Shown in pieces: positions 22,015 to 34,900 of a stretch of 64,000 nt of DNA. Within the stretch, counting starts at the first letter, position 1. Each line of letters opens with the position of its first letter. The notes below the pieces were generated by a model. That model made no database searches. It was given only the letters and a program-made list of their open reading frames with translations, and was not told where the DNA came from. The DNA lies in assembly GCA_029378245.1 (NCBI GenBank), contig JARKIF010000005.1:1302001-1366000 (forward strand). Reading direction: 5' to 3'. The position numbers were made by a program, and so were the translations under genes. This DNA is from Roridomyces roridus. Lineage: Eukaryota; Basidiomycota; Agaricomycetes; Agaricales; Mycenaceae.

Positions 22015-25000
22015 CTATGGGTCGTCGCTGCTATCCCCAGCTGCCGCCATGACCACCATGGGCGCTATGGGGCCCGGGACATCGGGACCGGTGTCATCGT
22101 CCTAAGAAATGTTATTATGTTCAAAGAGGATGGTCAGAGTAGCTCACATCGGTCAATCTATGGAAATGTTTGGATAACTTTTCCATGACCAACGAGTATG
22201 GTAGATGTTGTGTCAGTTTCCTGCCAAAAATCAGTAAACGGCCCGTGAGGCGAGAACCGGCTCTTACTTGCGTGCTTGGACGTTGAGCGAGTGGCGCGCG
22301 TCTAGGGTAGAATCTAAAACATTCGAAGAATGGGCACCCTCGCTCAGGGACAGCCTGATCGAGTATTCCTTGTCCGATTTGCCTCGGCCGTGATTCCGCT
22401 CATAGAGCTGCATGACTTGTCAACACAGTAAATATTAAAGATCAAGTAAACCTCACCTCGAACGTGATGCTCGACTATTTTCGTCAGTCAAGTCAATGGA
22501 AGAGGTCAAGAACATACACAGTAATCGAGCTCGGGAATGCGTCGATTGGCAATCGGAAGACCAGATTGCAAGACGAGATTGACGAGGGTGTGGATATGAC
22601 TCTCTTTAGTGAAATAAAGTGTCAAAGAGCTGCCACCATTGTTGCGTGCCGTCTCGAGATCCTCGACTACATTGCGGAGAAGAGGAAGCGAGGTGAGGAC
22701 ACCGATTTCCTCCTTTTCCTCCGGATCGATCCCGTACTCTTGAGGCGCAACCAGATCGAACAACGCCTTCGCACGACCGTACAGCTCGTGAAGCTTCCGG
22801 TCCCGCGACGGTTGAAGGGGATCCGACCCGCCATTCTCGTCAAAGATGGCGAATAGGAAAGTCCGGTGGTGCAGCGCACAATACTTGATCGTGTCGTAAA
22901 GCTCCGAAACCCGAGAAGGATCAAACTTTTTCTGTTCAACGTCGCAAAAGTCTTCAAACAACTTTTCCCATCTCTCCCGGAACAGCCAAGGTTCGTCTCC
23001 GCAGCACCAGCGCTCTTGAATCTTATCCACATCTAATGAATCGAAATTCTTGCGCATGGTGTCTCGGAATGACCTTAGAAGCTCGATGACCTCCTGTCAA
23101 AGCCGTTCAGTCACGTATCCCCTGCAGAACGCTGGAGACTGACCTTGACGACCTCCACCGGCTCCTTGTTCATACTTTTCGGCCAGGTCAACTCGGGACG
23201 TTTTTCGGGCTCTCCAGGACGCAGCAATATTTTGAGCCGCTTCTTGACATCGTCCATAAGATCCTTGGCAGCGTTCGAGTCATCCAACAAGTCTTTGCGG
23301 ACAATGAGATTGAAGGGCGTCGGGCTTGGCGTCGGTTGCAGAAAGGCAGACTTGCTAACGTGACCATTGTTATGATTGTGGTTATTCGCTGCCCCAGCGA
23401 GATCTGTCGATGACCGCGAGGATAGGGAGCTCGTGGCAGAAGACGGCGAATACGATGAATTGGGAGAGTCCACTAACGCTGCTGCAAAAATCTCGGCGGA
23501 AGCTATCACTCGACGCTCCGAGGACGTGAATATCTGGCGAAAATATGAGATCAGCCAAGAGTGCATCTTGCATACCCACTTTGACATTATTCAAAGCATC
23601 CTTGTCTACAAGCAATGTTAGATGCTGGAGAGAAAGCGCAAAAATCCCACTGAACTCATGAGTGAAATGTCCTTCTTCATGTTTTCTCCCAGGTCTCGAG
23701 ATTGATAACGAGCAGCATGTGTGAATTCGCCACCCCTAGAAAAGATGAGGGGGTGATGCTGCCAGCGCGTTGGATTCCGCACCATTTGAATACCAGCGTC
23801 AGCTTCGTCAGTCGCCTGACTTGACCCGCGAGTCGTTTGCTATACACCGGTTTCAATTGAGCCTTGGTTCCGGGAAGATCAATCTTGCTGAAGAGAGCGT
23901 TGCTCAATTGGGTCAGCTTGACGAGGTCATCCCCTCCGGCGCCCAAGCCTTTTGCTTCTTCGACAGCAGCGGCAATGAACGTCAACTGCTTCTTTTCACG
24001 CAAAATGATTTCTTCCTTCTCCCCGTTCAAGAGAGTGACAAAAGGCTGTGTCCATGGCTCTCCTATGGGAAAATTGCTGTAGAGCTATTAGAGATGGGAT
24101 GCGAAAGCGACAAGTGTATACAATTTCAGCTTTTGCTTGGGAGTACGATCGGCATGTCGGAATACGGTAACATTGGCTTTGAGGAGCCAGGTCGGTGTTT
24201 CTTGTACCGCAGATTCAGCAGTGGAGGGAGGACGATCCGGCGACGAGGAAATTCGCATGCAGAGGGACGCGAGGATCTGGGCAGCCTTGTCTAGAGCAAG
24301 GTGAGAAAGGAAGTTGGGCATTGCAGAACAAGTGGCACGCACCGTAGTAAGATTCATTTCCCTTCACAAAGCTCCAACCATTGACGTCAATGACCTGACT
24401 GCGTTGTCCGTTGTCGCAACGCAGCATGTCGTAGCCGCAAACACGTTGTCCGAAACCCTCGCATATCTTCTTTGCCCACGACGTTTCCTCCTCGCTCAAG
24501 CGCGTGATGAATCTGTTCGGAGTTGAGTGGCACTCTTACGGACAGGGCAAGAATCTACCGTATCTCCTTCCCATCTGTATTGCGGCGAACCACCCCGTCG
24601 ACCACTGGAGACTTTCTAGTTTCTGCATGAGTGTATTCCTGGCCAACGGTGTAGACTTTAATATCCTCGGAGTTGTCGACATCAATGAATTGTTCGTAGA
24701 TGTAAGAGCCATCGGTCCGCGGGTGATTCAGGGTTGGATCCAAATCGCTCGACTTGTTTCCGACCTGGAAAAAAAATCGTCAACACGGCACTCAGAAAAA
24801 TTGCTGGTTATGTGCCTTGCGAAATAAACGGCGTCCGCCCCCGCCTCGAAAATAGATATAGACGTTGTGATCCTCGCCGCTGACGGGTTTTTCTACAAAT
24901 GGTTTCTCGAGAACCTTGCCGTCGATGATGATGGCGTCACCATCTTCCCTCAGGGTGACCTCGGGAGTCATAGTCATGCCGCCAAGGGTCATCCCGAGCC

Positions 25001-25661
25001 TGGCTTTCATGAGGTCTCGCAACTCGTCGTCCACTCGGGGACCTCCATCGCGAGAAACCTCGAGGCGGTTGGGGGTCGGTACTTTGAGATGGTCTAGTAC
25101 AGCGCCGACGAGTCGACGGTCCCATAAAAGAGCTTGGGACGGCAGGTCGTTGATGCAAAAAGGATTACGGAGTTTGACATAGGAGATGGCTTTGTCCAGG
25201 GGAAAGTCGGTGGAGAAGAAGGAGATGAGGACGTCGCATCTTGGCCAATTCTCAACGTCTGAAGAGGTCAGTTTCGACGCCGCCATGAAGGAGGTAGTGC
25301 ACGAACCTTCGTCCAAAATAACCTTGTCGCCAAAGATCTTGACTTCGATGCCGCCGTCTGCGCGCTCGACCAGACGGGTAACGATCTCGCGCATTGCCTT
25401 TGAGCGGGCCTTGACGTCCATTGCACAAACGCCGAGGATCATGGGTTTGCCTTGGTACTTGGGAGGTGTTATGGTCTCCACCGAGTCTTGTCGGCTTGGC
25501 GAATAAGGGGACATTTCAGAGATGGAGTGAGAGGAAGAGGAGGAGCGGGAGCTCGAGAGTGAGCGTTGAGGGGTCTTTGCGTCATGGAAGAAATGCGAGA
25601 TACGCGAGCGGGACATGGGCCGCTTGGGCGCTTGAGGCGCGTCCGTTCCCAAATCCATCAT
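22015..25661 (-). CDS. VIP1: Diphosphoinositol pentakisphosphate kinase Vip1/Asp1 (PPIP5K)
   Basis: This bifunctional enzyme makes and hydrolyses the 1-diphosphate of inositol pyrophosphates (IP8, 1-IP7). After a Ser-rich N-terminus comes the ATP-grasp kinase: [78 protein letters not shown] and [17 protein letters not shown]. The histidine acid phosphatase half starts at [14 protein letters not shown]. It continues through [39 protein letters not shown] and the HIHTLVNLV segment. The length is about 1,050 residues, normal for the family. Start at 25661 is the ATG-ATG-GAT in frame with the kinase. Introns restore the frame wherever I checked. About 100 bp separate it from the divergent acyl-CoA ligase gene. 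Confidence 0.95.
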
Positions 25662-25764
25662 CCATCATCATGCGGCGTCGATCCCCCGGTTGAAGCAATG
25701 CCGTCTATACCGGTATTCCCTGGTATTCCTCTTCCTTGTATCTCAATCACCGAGGAGTCACATC

Positions 25765-28282
25765 ATGGCTCACTGGCAACCCAAGCGTACTATGGCTGAA
25801 GTGGACGCCATATTGACCGCCCCAGGCTCCCCACTCGAGGTCGAGACGCGTCTGATCAATGGCCTACTGCAGCGCGTGTACAAAAACCAATGGCCCTCGG
25901 TCCGCGACTTTTGGCTCTGGAGCTCCAAGGAATATGCCGACAAGAGCTACATCGTGTTTGAGAATGAGCGGTTCACTTACAAGGACATCTCTCAACGCGC
26001 TGTCAAGGCCGCCGCAATGTTGGTCGACCTCTATAGCGTCAGGAAAGGCGATAGAGTCGCCATCTGCTCTCGAAATTATCCCGAGTACTTGGTGGTGTTT
26101 TGGGCTTGCCGTCAGTCTTTCGTTTCCATTAACCAGAACCCACCCTGACTTGCACAGACCTCATCGGTGCCATTCCCGCACTCCCCAATGCGTCCGTGGT
26201 CTTGCTATCTATCTTGCGCCGTCTGATGAACTTCACAGCTGGCTCAAGACTCCCGCGATACTGCACTGCTTGACACTCACGCAGTGCAAGGTCATCGTGT
26301 TGGATGCTGAACGTGCAACTTTGCTGGAACCTATCATTAAAAAGTTGACTACCGAAGCGAAGAGCAACGGCGTGTTGGTTTTTAGAAGCCGGGAAGGCAA
26401 AGGTCATTGGAAGGGAATGCAGTCCTGGGACACCGTTCTCGGCAGCTACAAACATGACGGAAGCAAGGTTCTCCAGAATGACCCCAAGCTTGTGCCCGAA
26501 GACAATGCCGTGATCTTCTTTACCTCTGGTACCACCGGCCTTCCAAAGGCTGTCCTGAGCACTCACAGGCAATATCTCACCAACACCCTCAACGTCAGTG
26601 TTCTCCAAAAACATTCGGCTTCCACTTACCACCCTCCAGACAATTGTTGCTCGTCGCAGGGCCATTCTGAGACGCGGTGAAGACATACCAATCCCTTCAC
26701 CGGATGACCCTCAGCCAGGTGTCCTGCTGGCTGTTCCTCTCTTCCATGTCACGGTCAGTTTCCATCTGGCTCCATGGCTCGTATGGCTGATTGCACACAG
26801 GGAGTAAGTGATTACATTTTGCGAGACATACATTGATCTGTGAAGATGACATCGCACACGGTGAGGCTCTAACCCCACCTCGACACTCCAACTCACATCA
26901 GTAGATGTCAATTTCTTTCGCAGGAGGCAAGATTGTTTTCATGCGCAAATGGAACACCAAAGAAGCCGCGAGGTATGCAGCAGTGTCCACCCATGTCTAA
27001 ACTCACACCCGAATAGATTGATTCGCCAAGAGAAACTCACCTCGGCTGGAGGGTACGACACAGTCATTGCTACGATTATTTCTCAATAATAACAGGGTTC
27101 CTTCCATGTCCTCTGACCTCATTGAGAGCGAGCTTGTTGGTTATCCTCTTGATGGATTGAGCTTTGGAGGAGCTCCGACTGCAAACATTTTGTTAACGCG
27201 GGCGCAGGCGGCGTTTCCCAACGTGACTGTGTGAGTTCCGTTCCCTCCTTTCGTTCCATCTCATCGTGTTCCACAGCGCGCAGGGGTACGGATTAACAGG
27301 TTCGAAAGAGGACTAATGAAGAAACTCTACTGAGCACTGTTTCAGAGACGAACAGTATCGCGACATCGGTGGCTGGGGAGGATTGGTTGGCCAGGCCTTC
27401 ATGCGCGTGAGTCAACACAATTATCGCTCAACTGCCTACTCATTCCACCCTAAAGTGGACTTGCTTCCCCGGTGAACGGTACGTGCCATTCATACTAGGA
27501 ACTTCCTCCCTTGACGAAAACAGATATCTGTGTCCTCTCAAAAGAGGGCAAATTACTTCCTCCTGGAGTGAACGGTGAAATTTTTATCAGAGGGTGTAAC
27601 GTCTGTGTAGGCTATTGGCGCGATCCAGGTTTGGTCCCTTTGGAGTGTTGGCATCGATATATTGATGAATGCGGGCGTTTGTAGAGGCGACGGCCAAGGC
27701 CATAACCAAGGACGGATGGCTGGCCAGCGGAGACCTAGGTTACATGGATGAAGAAGGTGTGTTTCAGCCGATGTGCATTCACGGAATCATTTACATGCAG
27801 GCTTCGTATATGTTCGCGACCGAATCAAGGACATTATAGTCCGAGGTGGCGAAAACATTGATTCGACCTCGGTCGAAAATGGGGTATGGTTATCTGAATC
27901 AGCGCCGCTAGTTTGTCTGACGCACTGGCATAGTTGTTCACGGAAGGCGTGCTGGAGGTAGCTGCCATCGGCGTTCCCGATGATAGGCTCGGAGAGCTGG
28001 TGACCGCGGTGGTTTCGGTCAAGCCAGAATATCGAGACAAGCTTACAGAAGAGTGTCTGACTGATCTGGCGCAATCTCGGTTAGCTCGTTTCTTTCTGCC
28101 GGGCGTGAATTAACCAACCTGGTAATAGGTTGCCCAAGTTTGCCGTGCCAGTGATGATTGTTTTCCAAGATGAGTTGGAGAAGAATGCAGCTGGCAAGAT
28201 CGTCAAGGCGGGTAAGTTGAGAGACCTCGTGCGGCGCGAATGGGCAAAGAGAGGGCGCCGTTCCAGCAAGGCGAAATTGTAG
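25765..28282 (+). CDS. Acyl-CoA synthetase (AMP-forming ligase) with C-terminal AKL
   Basis: This ANL-superfamily ligase activates a carboxylic acid with ATP and couples it to CoA. Motifs are FFTSGTTGLPKAVLSTH (A3), LAVPLFHVTG, GLSFGGAPT, YGLTETNS (A5), ASGDLGYMDEEGFVYVRDR (A7/A8), IKDIIVRGGENI and KNAAGKIVKA with the catalytic lysine (A10). The protein ends SSKAKL; terminal AKL preceded by basic residues fits a type 1 peroxisomal targeting signal. The gene is finely split: I count at least 13 introns after 26110, some bounding exons of under 30 nt. The length is about 590 residues. The substrate, such as a medium or long chain fatty acid or a phenylpropanoid, cannot be told from sequence alone. 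Confidence 0.9.
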
Positions 28283-28486
28283 GAATGTGTACCAAACAAA
28301 TCTATTCACTACTGCTACAACTTTGTTGAAAGTTCTTATGTGTACTTGTTGAAAGCTAGGGCTACAAATTATCCGTTGAAGAATGAATCAGGTTTCGTTG
28401 AAGAAACCGTGTCCGGCATTCAGCCTCTAATGACTGTAATCATATCTGGGCTTTATGAGCACCATGCCAAAGATGGACGGGATAAC

Positions 28487-29558
28487 TCACTTCTTGTAGA
28501 AAGTCTCCGAGTCGGAAGGAACCGCCTGGTCTCTGCGAGCACCTCTGACTTTCCGGCCGTTCTTTTCCAACTCACGTCTGTATTCGCGATCTTCTTTGAG
28601 CCTAAACAAATTGGTCAGAAAATCGGTAACCTAAGGAAACACGACATACCACTGCAGCGCAACATTATACAACGTGGATTGACCAAATTGCGAGCTCAGC
28701 ACAGAGTCTGCCTGGATGGGCCATGGGGTGGGAGGGGTGACTAGGCGGCCAAAGGACATGTGGGCGATGTGGGTCGGGAACTGGTTGAGACCGTCGAAGA
28801 TGTGGGTAGCGTCTGAGGATATGTGAGCAGCAGGTTGGGCAGAAAGGATGAATGCCTACATATAATGGTGGCTCCCCTAGTTTCACTGTCACGCTTGAGG
28901 AACTGCGAAGATTAAAGACTGCGAGAAAAATGACATTCTACACTTACGGTGAGAAGTTCATCGCGAACCAAGACGTCCAAATCCACGGTGACCTCGTCCA
29001 AAAGCAAGATTTGGAATTCCTGCATGAGGCCAAAGACGAGCTGAACTCTGCGTCGTTCCCCGTCAGAGATTTGATGCATTCTCCAGTCGACATCCACGTC
29101 GAGCTGAAACGCGATTTCCCGTTAGATTGGGTGATTTAGAAGAACAGAATAGCGCACTAAATCAAGCAGGGTGTCCCTACGCTCTTTATAGCGGTATCCT
29201 CCAACAGAGTCCAGAAAGTGGGAGACCAGGATGTCCCCTCGTACCACTGGGTTCATCGCCCACGCCGTGCCAAGGAAGGTAACGCCTGGCGGCGAGTCAC
29301 GGAAGACATCTCTGTTTTGGATTCGAACATCGGCGCCGTTGACCAGCCGCTTTCCCGCCAGAATTTCCAACAGCGTAGACTTTCCAGCTCCATTGGCACC
29401 TCGAGTTGTACTTCAGCAGAAAATCTTGCAGGTCGTCGATGTTACATACCAACAATGACAGTTCTGCTGCCCGGCGGGAGATCCAAAGAAATGTTATTCA
29501 GTGCCGGGTCTGTCACAGCACTGTGTGCATAAGACAGCGAGCGGATTGCAACAGCCAT
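28487..29558 (-). CDS. CAF16: ABC ATPase of the Caf16 type
   Basis: This is a soluble single-domain ABC ATPase of about 275 residues, without membrane segments. Walker A is [13 protein letters not shown], split by an intron. The signature region is [12 protein letters not shown] and Walker B is [12 protein letters not shown]. The H-loop is ATHIFDGL. This combination ([25 protein letters not shown]) is that of yeast Caf16, a partner of the Ccr4-Not complex and of Mediator; its biochemical role is unclear. Start at 29558 ([13 protein letters not shown]) precedes Walker A directly. The end is either TGA at 28487-28489 or, if the GTGAGT there is a donor, a stop at 28420-28422. It faces the acyl-CoA ligase tail to tail and is divergent from the Opy2-like gene. 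Confidence 0.88.
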
Positions 29559-29806
29559 GGCTTGAAATTTCACGCGAGGATCTCTGCAGCGACGAGTCTC
29601 CCGCAGTCAGACTGTGGTATCTCCTGGATGTCGCCCGAGTCGAGGGGGAAGGCAACAGATGCGAGGAGGGTCGGAGGGGGATGGCAACAGAGATGGGCCG
29701 GCCGAACTCGGCATCATGATGCGCAGCCTCGCTGATTTTGACACTCGTCTCCATCTCCGCCTCTTCCTAGACTGTCCAGCTCGTTACATTCCTTTTATCT
29801 CTCCTC

Positions 29807-31674
29807 ATGAGGCTGGAGGCTCTCGTCCCCCGTCAGACCGACGGCTGTGTCCAATGCCCTGCGACTCCAGCTTGCAACTGTGATACCGAGACCCAGACCT
29901 GCTTCCTCCAAAGCAGGCATGTCATTCCTTCCCCTTACTATCCGCGTTTCCCTCATACTTTTCCAGGACCTGTGATACTTGTGCGACCGTCTCTTGCGTG
30001 GGCAAGGATGCGAGCTCGGGCTCCTCGTCGAGCGGTGTCAGCAAGGGCGCGCTCGCCGGTGCGATTATCGGCTCTCTCACCTTCCTTGCCCTCGCCATCT
30101 CTTTCTTCCTCTGGTACCGTCGAAGGCTCCGTCTTCGCGCAGGGACGAACTTCGAAGTCAAGCCAGACGTCCCTGCAAGCGCCGAGACAGTCCTTAACCG
30201 TCCGGACCCCACCGAGAAGCCAGCCTCGCCTCAGCCCCCGTCTGAGCCGAATCACATCGTCCGGGTCTATTCGTCGTCGAACATGACCATAGATCTCGAT
30301 CCCCAGTCGCAAAAATCCCCGTTGCACAGCCCATCACGCCAATCCACACAGTCCAATCCCTTCTCGGACAACCACTCGATTCAGACCGCAGGCACGGAGA
30401 GCACGAACGTCATTCCCATTGCACTCGTCTCTCCCGAACACAGGTCTGTTTCCGACTCTGTCTCCACTGGTCCCGTGCGTCCCTTGCGCTCACCAGACCT
30501 TAACTTGGACCACGTCAATGTCTCACGCGATTCTGTCCGCGCCAACAATAACCTCTACGCTCCTTCCCAGCGTTCTGGTGTTTCGGGTGTTTCGTCCAGG
30601 AACTCGTACATGTCCAACGCCAGTTTCGCCAGTGACTTCCTCAACGAGGCGCCCATGATTATAACACCCGTCAAGGGCAACGTCCGCGTTGTTAAAGCGG
30701 AAGTCATTAATGCGGGTTCCTTGTCGCCCCTGCCCGCTGAATCGTCCCGCTCAATGTCCCGCCCACCCGTCAAATCCCCTTTGGCCGCCGGATCATTTGG
30801 TCCGGCTGATGTCGTCAAGGAGGAGGACGAGCATCCAGTGGATCCCTTCAAAGACGGTAACGCCTCCTCTCCCTCGGCATCAGTGACCACCTTCGGCCAT
30901 GCCTCGAATCCCCATACCTCCATCGCCTCCGACTGGGCCGCTGACGGCCCGACGTTGCCCTGGACGCGCTCTGGTGGCGACAGCAGGCCTTCCAGCCTGA
31001 GCACGCAGGCGGGGTCAGTCGTAGACATTGGCAGTGCCACTCGGGTTCACGTCGGACTCGCTACGCCCTCCACTGCGGGTTTCCCCCGCTCCCCCTTTAG
31101 AACTACCATGGGAAGGCTCGTTACGCCCAACACTGGCAGTTTGGAGGAACAACAACAAAGAGCTCTGGACCACGCGCAGGCGCGCGCCCATGCTCAGGGC
31201 GGAGACGACTTTGACCGTAGGGTCTCCACCTCCTCCGTCTCTACGCGGGCCGACTCGATTCTTGAATCATTCCACTTTGTACCACCCTCTCCCATCTCTG
31301 ACAGGCCGATGCGGTCCCCTCCTGTCTCTCCCTTGGCTCAGCAGTCTTTCACACCGAGCCCACAACGCCCCGATTTCCCAAAAACACACGAGTCGGATTT
31401 GGAGCTCCCGCCGCCGCCAAGCCGGCGAACACTCGGGATGTCTACTGCGTCGCAATTCTCGACTGCATCATCGGGGTTGGGATCGTTCCCTTTCCAGATT
31501 GACTCTGGGGACGGCAGCGAGGCGCAACCTGCAACACCTTTCAACGGCATCGTCAACGGCCGGCAACGAGCCAGTTTGGATACACTGGCACTGACCAGCG
31601 ACCTGTCGTCCTATCCTTTGGGATTTGATCGCGACAGCGTCGCCGTCCCGCCACCCCGTGACAACAAGATTTGA
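29807..31674 (+). CDS. Opy2-like membrane anchor protein
   Basis: This is a type I-like single-pass protein of about 605 residues. The short extracellular part carries eight cysteines (CVQCPATPACNC, then CFLQSRTCDTCATVSC), the pattern of the Opy2 N-terminal domain. A membrane helix follows (GALAGAIIGSLTFLALAISF) with a basic stop-transfer WYRRRLRLR. The remaining 520 or so residues are a Ser/Pro-rich cytoplasmic tail. In yeast, Opy2 anchors the adaptor Ste50 for HOG and filamentous MAPK signalling; that role is inferred. Frame across the Cys domain is kept only by an intron with a GC donor (AG/GCATGT, about 29919-29969) and normal acceptor. No clear signal peptide is seen in front of the cysteines, so a further 5' exon is possible. 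Confidence 0.72.
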
Positions 31675-31979
31675 GGTTCCGCATCCTCCATCTGTCTCCT
31701 CTAGGTTTCAAATCGTGCCCGCGTGATTTGCAGCTCTGAGCGAGCTGTACTCTTACCTTTCCTTATCTTTCTACTTATCCTATCCATGTCCCATACTATA
31801 TCCTCTTCACCCGCCCATGACAGCGACGATTTCAGGTTTTTCAGGGACTGACAGCGAGTATTTATACCTCTTTTCCTGTGCACGTTGTTGAAATACATAT
31901 TGTGTTGAGGAGTCTGAGTTGGCTCTTGTTAAGGTGGACATCACTGATCAAATTGGGTTTAACCCTCTCTTTCACCAAG
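31675..31979. other. Intergenic region between the Opy2-like and E2 genes
   Basis: These 305 bp lie between a stop and the next start on the same strand. They are T-rich and hold a pyrimidine-rich leader in front of 31980. I see no gene and no clear TATA box. Confidence 0.5.
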
Positions 31980-34900
31980 ATGGACCAGGCGAAAATACGG
32001 CAGCTCACGGAGATGGTACTCGTTCTACTCGCCTGATTCTCGTGTTTACACGCGTGTAGGGCGCTACTGTTGCGCAGGCCAAGGCTGCATTGGCACAGTA
32101 CAAAGACGTGGAGGCCGCCGCTGAGCGCTTTTTCGACGGCCACTACGATCATCTCATTGGCAAGGATGAAGACGGCGACGTGCCGATGGCTCCGGTCCCT
32201 GCTGCATCGAGGCAACCCATCCGCATGGTGGTGGGTCCCAGGCGCGCGCGACGCGTGAGGATCAATGTTGATGTTCTAAACTAGACCCCCGACGAAGACG
32301 ACGACGACATGCCTGTGGGAGACGGCTCTGATGATGGCGAGGACGATGGCCAGTCCGATTTCTTTGCCTTGGCGTCTGTGCTAACCGACTGTTCAGAGGA
32401 CGAATTCATTGACTATGATTCTGACGATGGTCCTGCGCCCAAAGCCCAACAGACAACCAATGCGGATGCAGATCCGTACGCTGGTATGTGTTGTCTCGCT
32501 GCCGGGGTGCACTGTTTCATCATATCCGTCTTTCAGGCATATTCTTCTCCAAGGATCACCGCGCCGAAGTCATTGAAGTGGAGGAGGAACCGGAACTTGT
32601 CAGCCTACCTGGGTCATCGCAGCCCGTAAAGCTCATGACTCAGGGCGAATGGATGAAAGGTTGTCCACCTCCTTCCGGTGGAGAACAAGGCTTCCTTTTC
32701 TCGCTGTATTCACAGCTAAGTGGGGGCAAATGCGCGTGTCCCAATCAGTGTGGCTCATCCGTTGCTCGGAATACGAGTGACTTTTTCCCAATCTTCGTGC
32801 GTCTCCTTTCGGATCATCTTGCTCTGCTCATGCGTTGTACAGCCCGAGTTTTCGTCGTATATTACACACTTGCGAAGCATCGTCCAAAAGACTTGCGACC
32901 GATGCCACACCGAGTTTTGTTTTGCGTGCGGCGAGCCCATAACTGAGAAGATTCAGCGACCAGGTGCCGCAGCCCCCGGTGATCCCTTGTTCCACTGCGC
33001 GGATATTCAAGGTGTCATTCTTGGCGTCGGCTTGTCGATGCTCGAGCAAATGTTCTCTGAACAAACTCAGGACGCCGGTCCTTCGCAAGATCATAAGACG
33101 CGAAACACTAAACGCAGGAAAACCGGCAAGGTGCAATCCAAGGACGAAGACGACGACGAAGACGACGGGGAGATCTACTTCAACCGCCCGAGTCCCACCG
33201 GAAAGAGAGCTAAAGGTGGTATTGGTTATGCTGGCGACCAGAAGGAGGACGCAAGTACCTCATCTGTCGATTGTAAATTTGCATATTGACCCCTCGACTA
33301 GCATTCGGGTCAGATAGAAGCGCAAGCCCTTCAGGCGGCCAAGGATCAGAAGATCGGACAGTTCCTCACAGAGCTCGGCGTATACCTTCCTTCCCTACAT
33401 CGCGACGGTCATCACCCCAGTGATTTCCTCCCACATCCAACCGCACTGGCTCATCTCAGACGGCGTTTCAACTACGTGTGTAGCGGCTTATTGAGAAACG
33501 ATTCCTTGGCAGACATGTCAGACCGCTCTGTTCTGTACTTTAAACTGCTTGAATGGCTTGAGGTGAGTGCTCTTCTTGTGCATTGCACCACCGACTTGAA
33601 CTTCCGTTAGACTATTTCCAGTCATGAGGCGTTGGCCAGCATGATGGCCATGCCAATCATGACAATAGCCTCTATCAAGTCTGTTACGACCAGAAAGTCC
33701 CCCACCAACACGCCCATCCGCGAACGGACGGTTGTGTATGAAGGCAGTGCTGGCCCCCGAGAATTGCTCGAAGCTATCGTCATTCAAGCCAACGCTGCCC
33801 TTAAGGCCCTGGATACCGGCAAGCCGGCGGAGGTTCCGGATGAAGAATTGACCGAGGAGCAGAAGCGGATGACGGTTGATATCAAGGGCAAGTCGAAGGA
33901 GGTCGCGGCGCCCATTGCCGACTCGGAAAGCCAGAAGCTGCTCAATTTCTGTCGGCGAATTCTAAACACGACAGAGGCAATTGATCGGTCGCTGCGAGAG
34001 ACCAAGGGCGATGCTTTTGTTGCACGACTACATGCTGCGCTGCCCAAGATCCTCACGTCTTCTTCCGAGCAGGGGACGTTGCCTGAGCCTGATCCAGGTC
34101 TCACGGAGGAGAGCGCAAAGAAGAGGTTTGTGCTTCATTCTGAATAATGTGAATTGAATTCTAACTTGAATCAGCTATGTGGAGTGGGCGGGTCGGGTCC
34201 GATTCGAGTACTGCGATTTGACCATCCCGACTACAACGCCGCCGAATGAAACAGAACCTCAGCTCCCTCAATACAAGTCTTATTACAACAATGAGATCCG
34301 GATGCTCGCTCTGTCCGACATTCCTAAGCGTTCTCTCGCTATAGCCAAGGAGGTGTGAAATATTTACTCCCGGTCCGCATATTTGCTGACGCCTTTTAGC
34401 TCTCCATTTTGACGAACAACCTGCCCGTCGCTTGGGACTCGTCAATATTCTTGCGTATCGACGAAACCCGAGTAGACGTGATCAAGGCTCTTGTTCGTCC
34501 TCAGACTTGCTTCTCAGTAATTTTCCTGATCTTTTTTTCCACAGATTACCGGCCCAGAAGGCACACCGTATGTTCCTTCTCTTTTTGTTGTCTTCGATTG
34601 TTCAAGTTCGATGTAGATACTACAATGGCTGGTAAGCAAGTTGACCAAGGTGTTAGGGCCGCTCTGACCTCTCGTAGTTACCTCTTCGATATCTTCTTGG
34701 GCCCCAATTACAACCAATCTCCCCCAAGCGTCAAATATATGACGGTGACCTCCACCACAATTTCCCCGAGTCCAACTCACCTTGCCTAGACGAACGGCGG
34801 TAAATTCCGCTTCAACCCCAATCTCTATGCAGTGCGTTGAACAACCGACGTTGTATTTGTCTCTGATTCACCGTCTATCAGGACGGCAAAGTCTGCTTGA

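Noticed and set aside
22464..22856. Plus-strand open frame opposite VIP1
   Set aside because: It lies over conserved phosphatase-domain exons and has no recognisable content.
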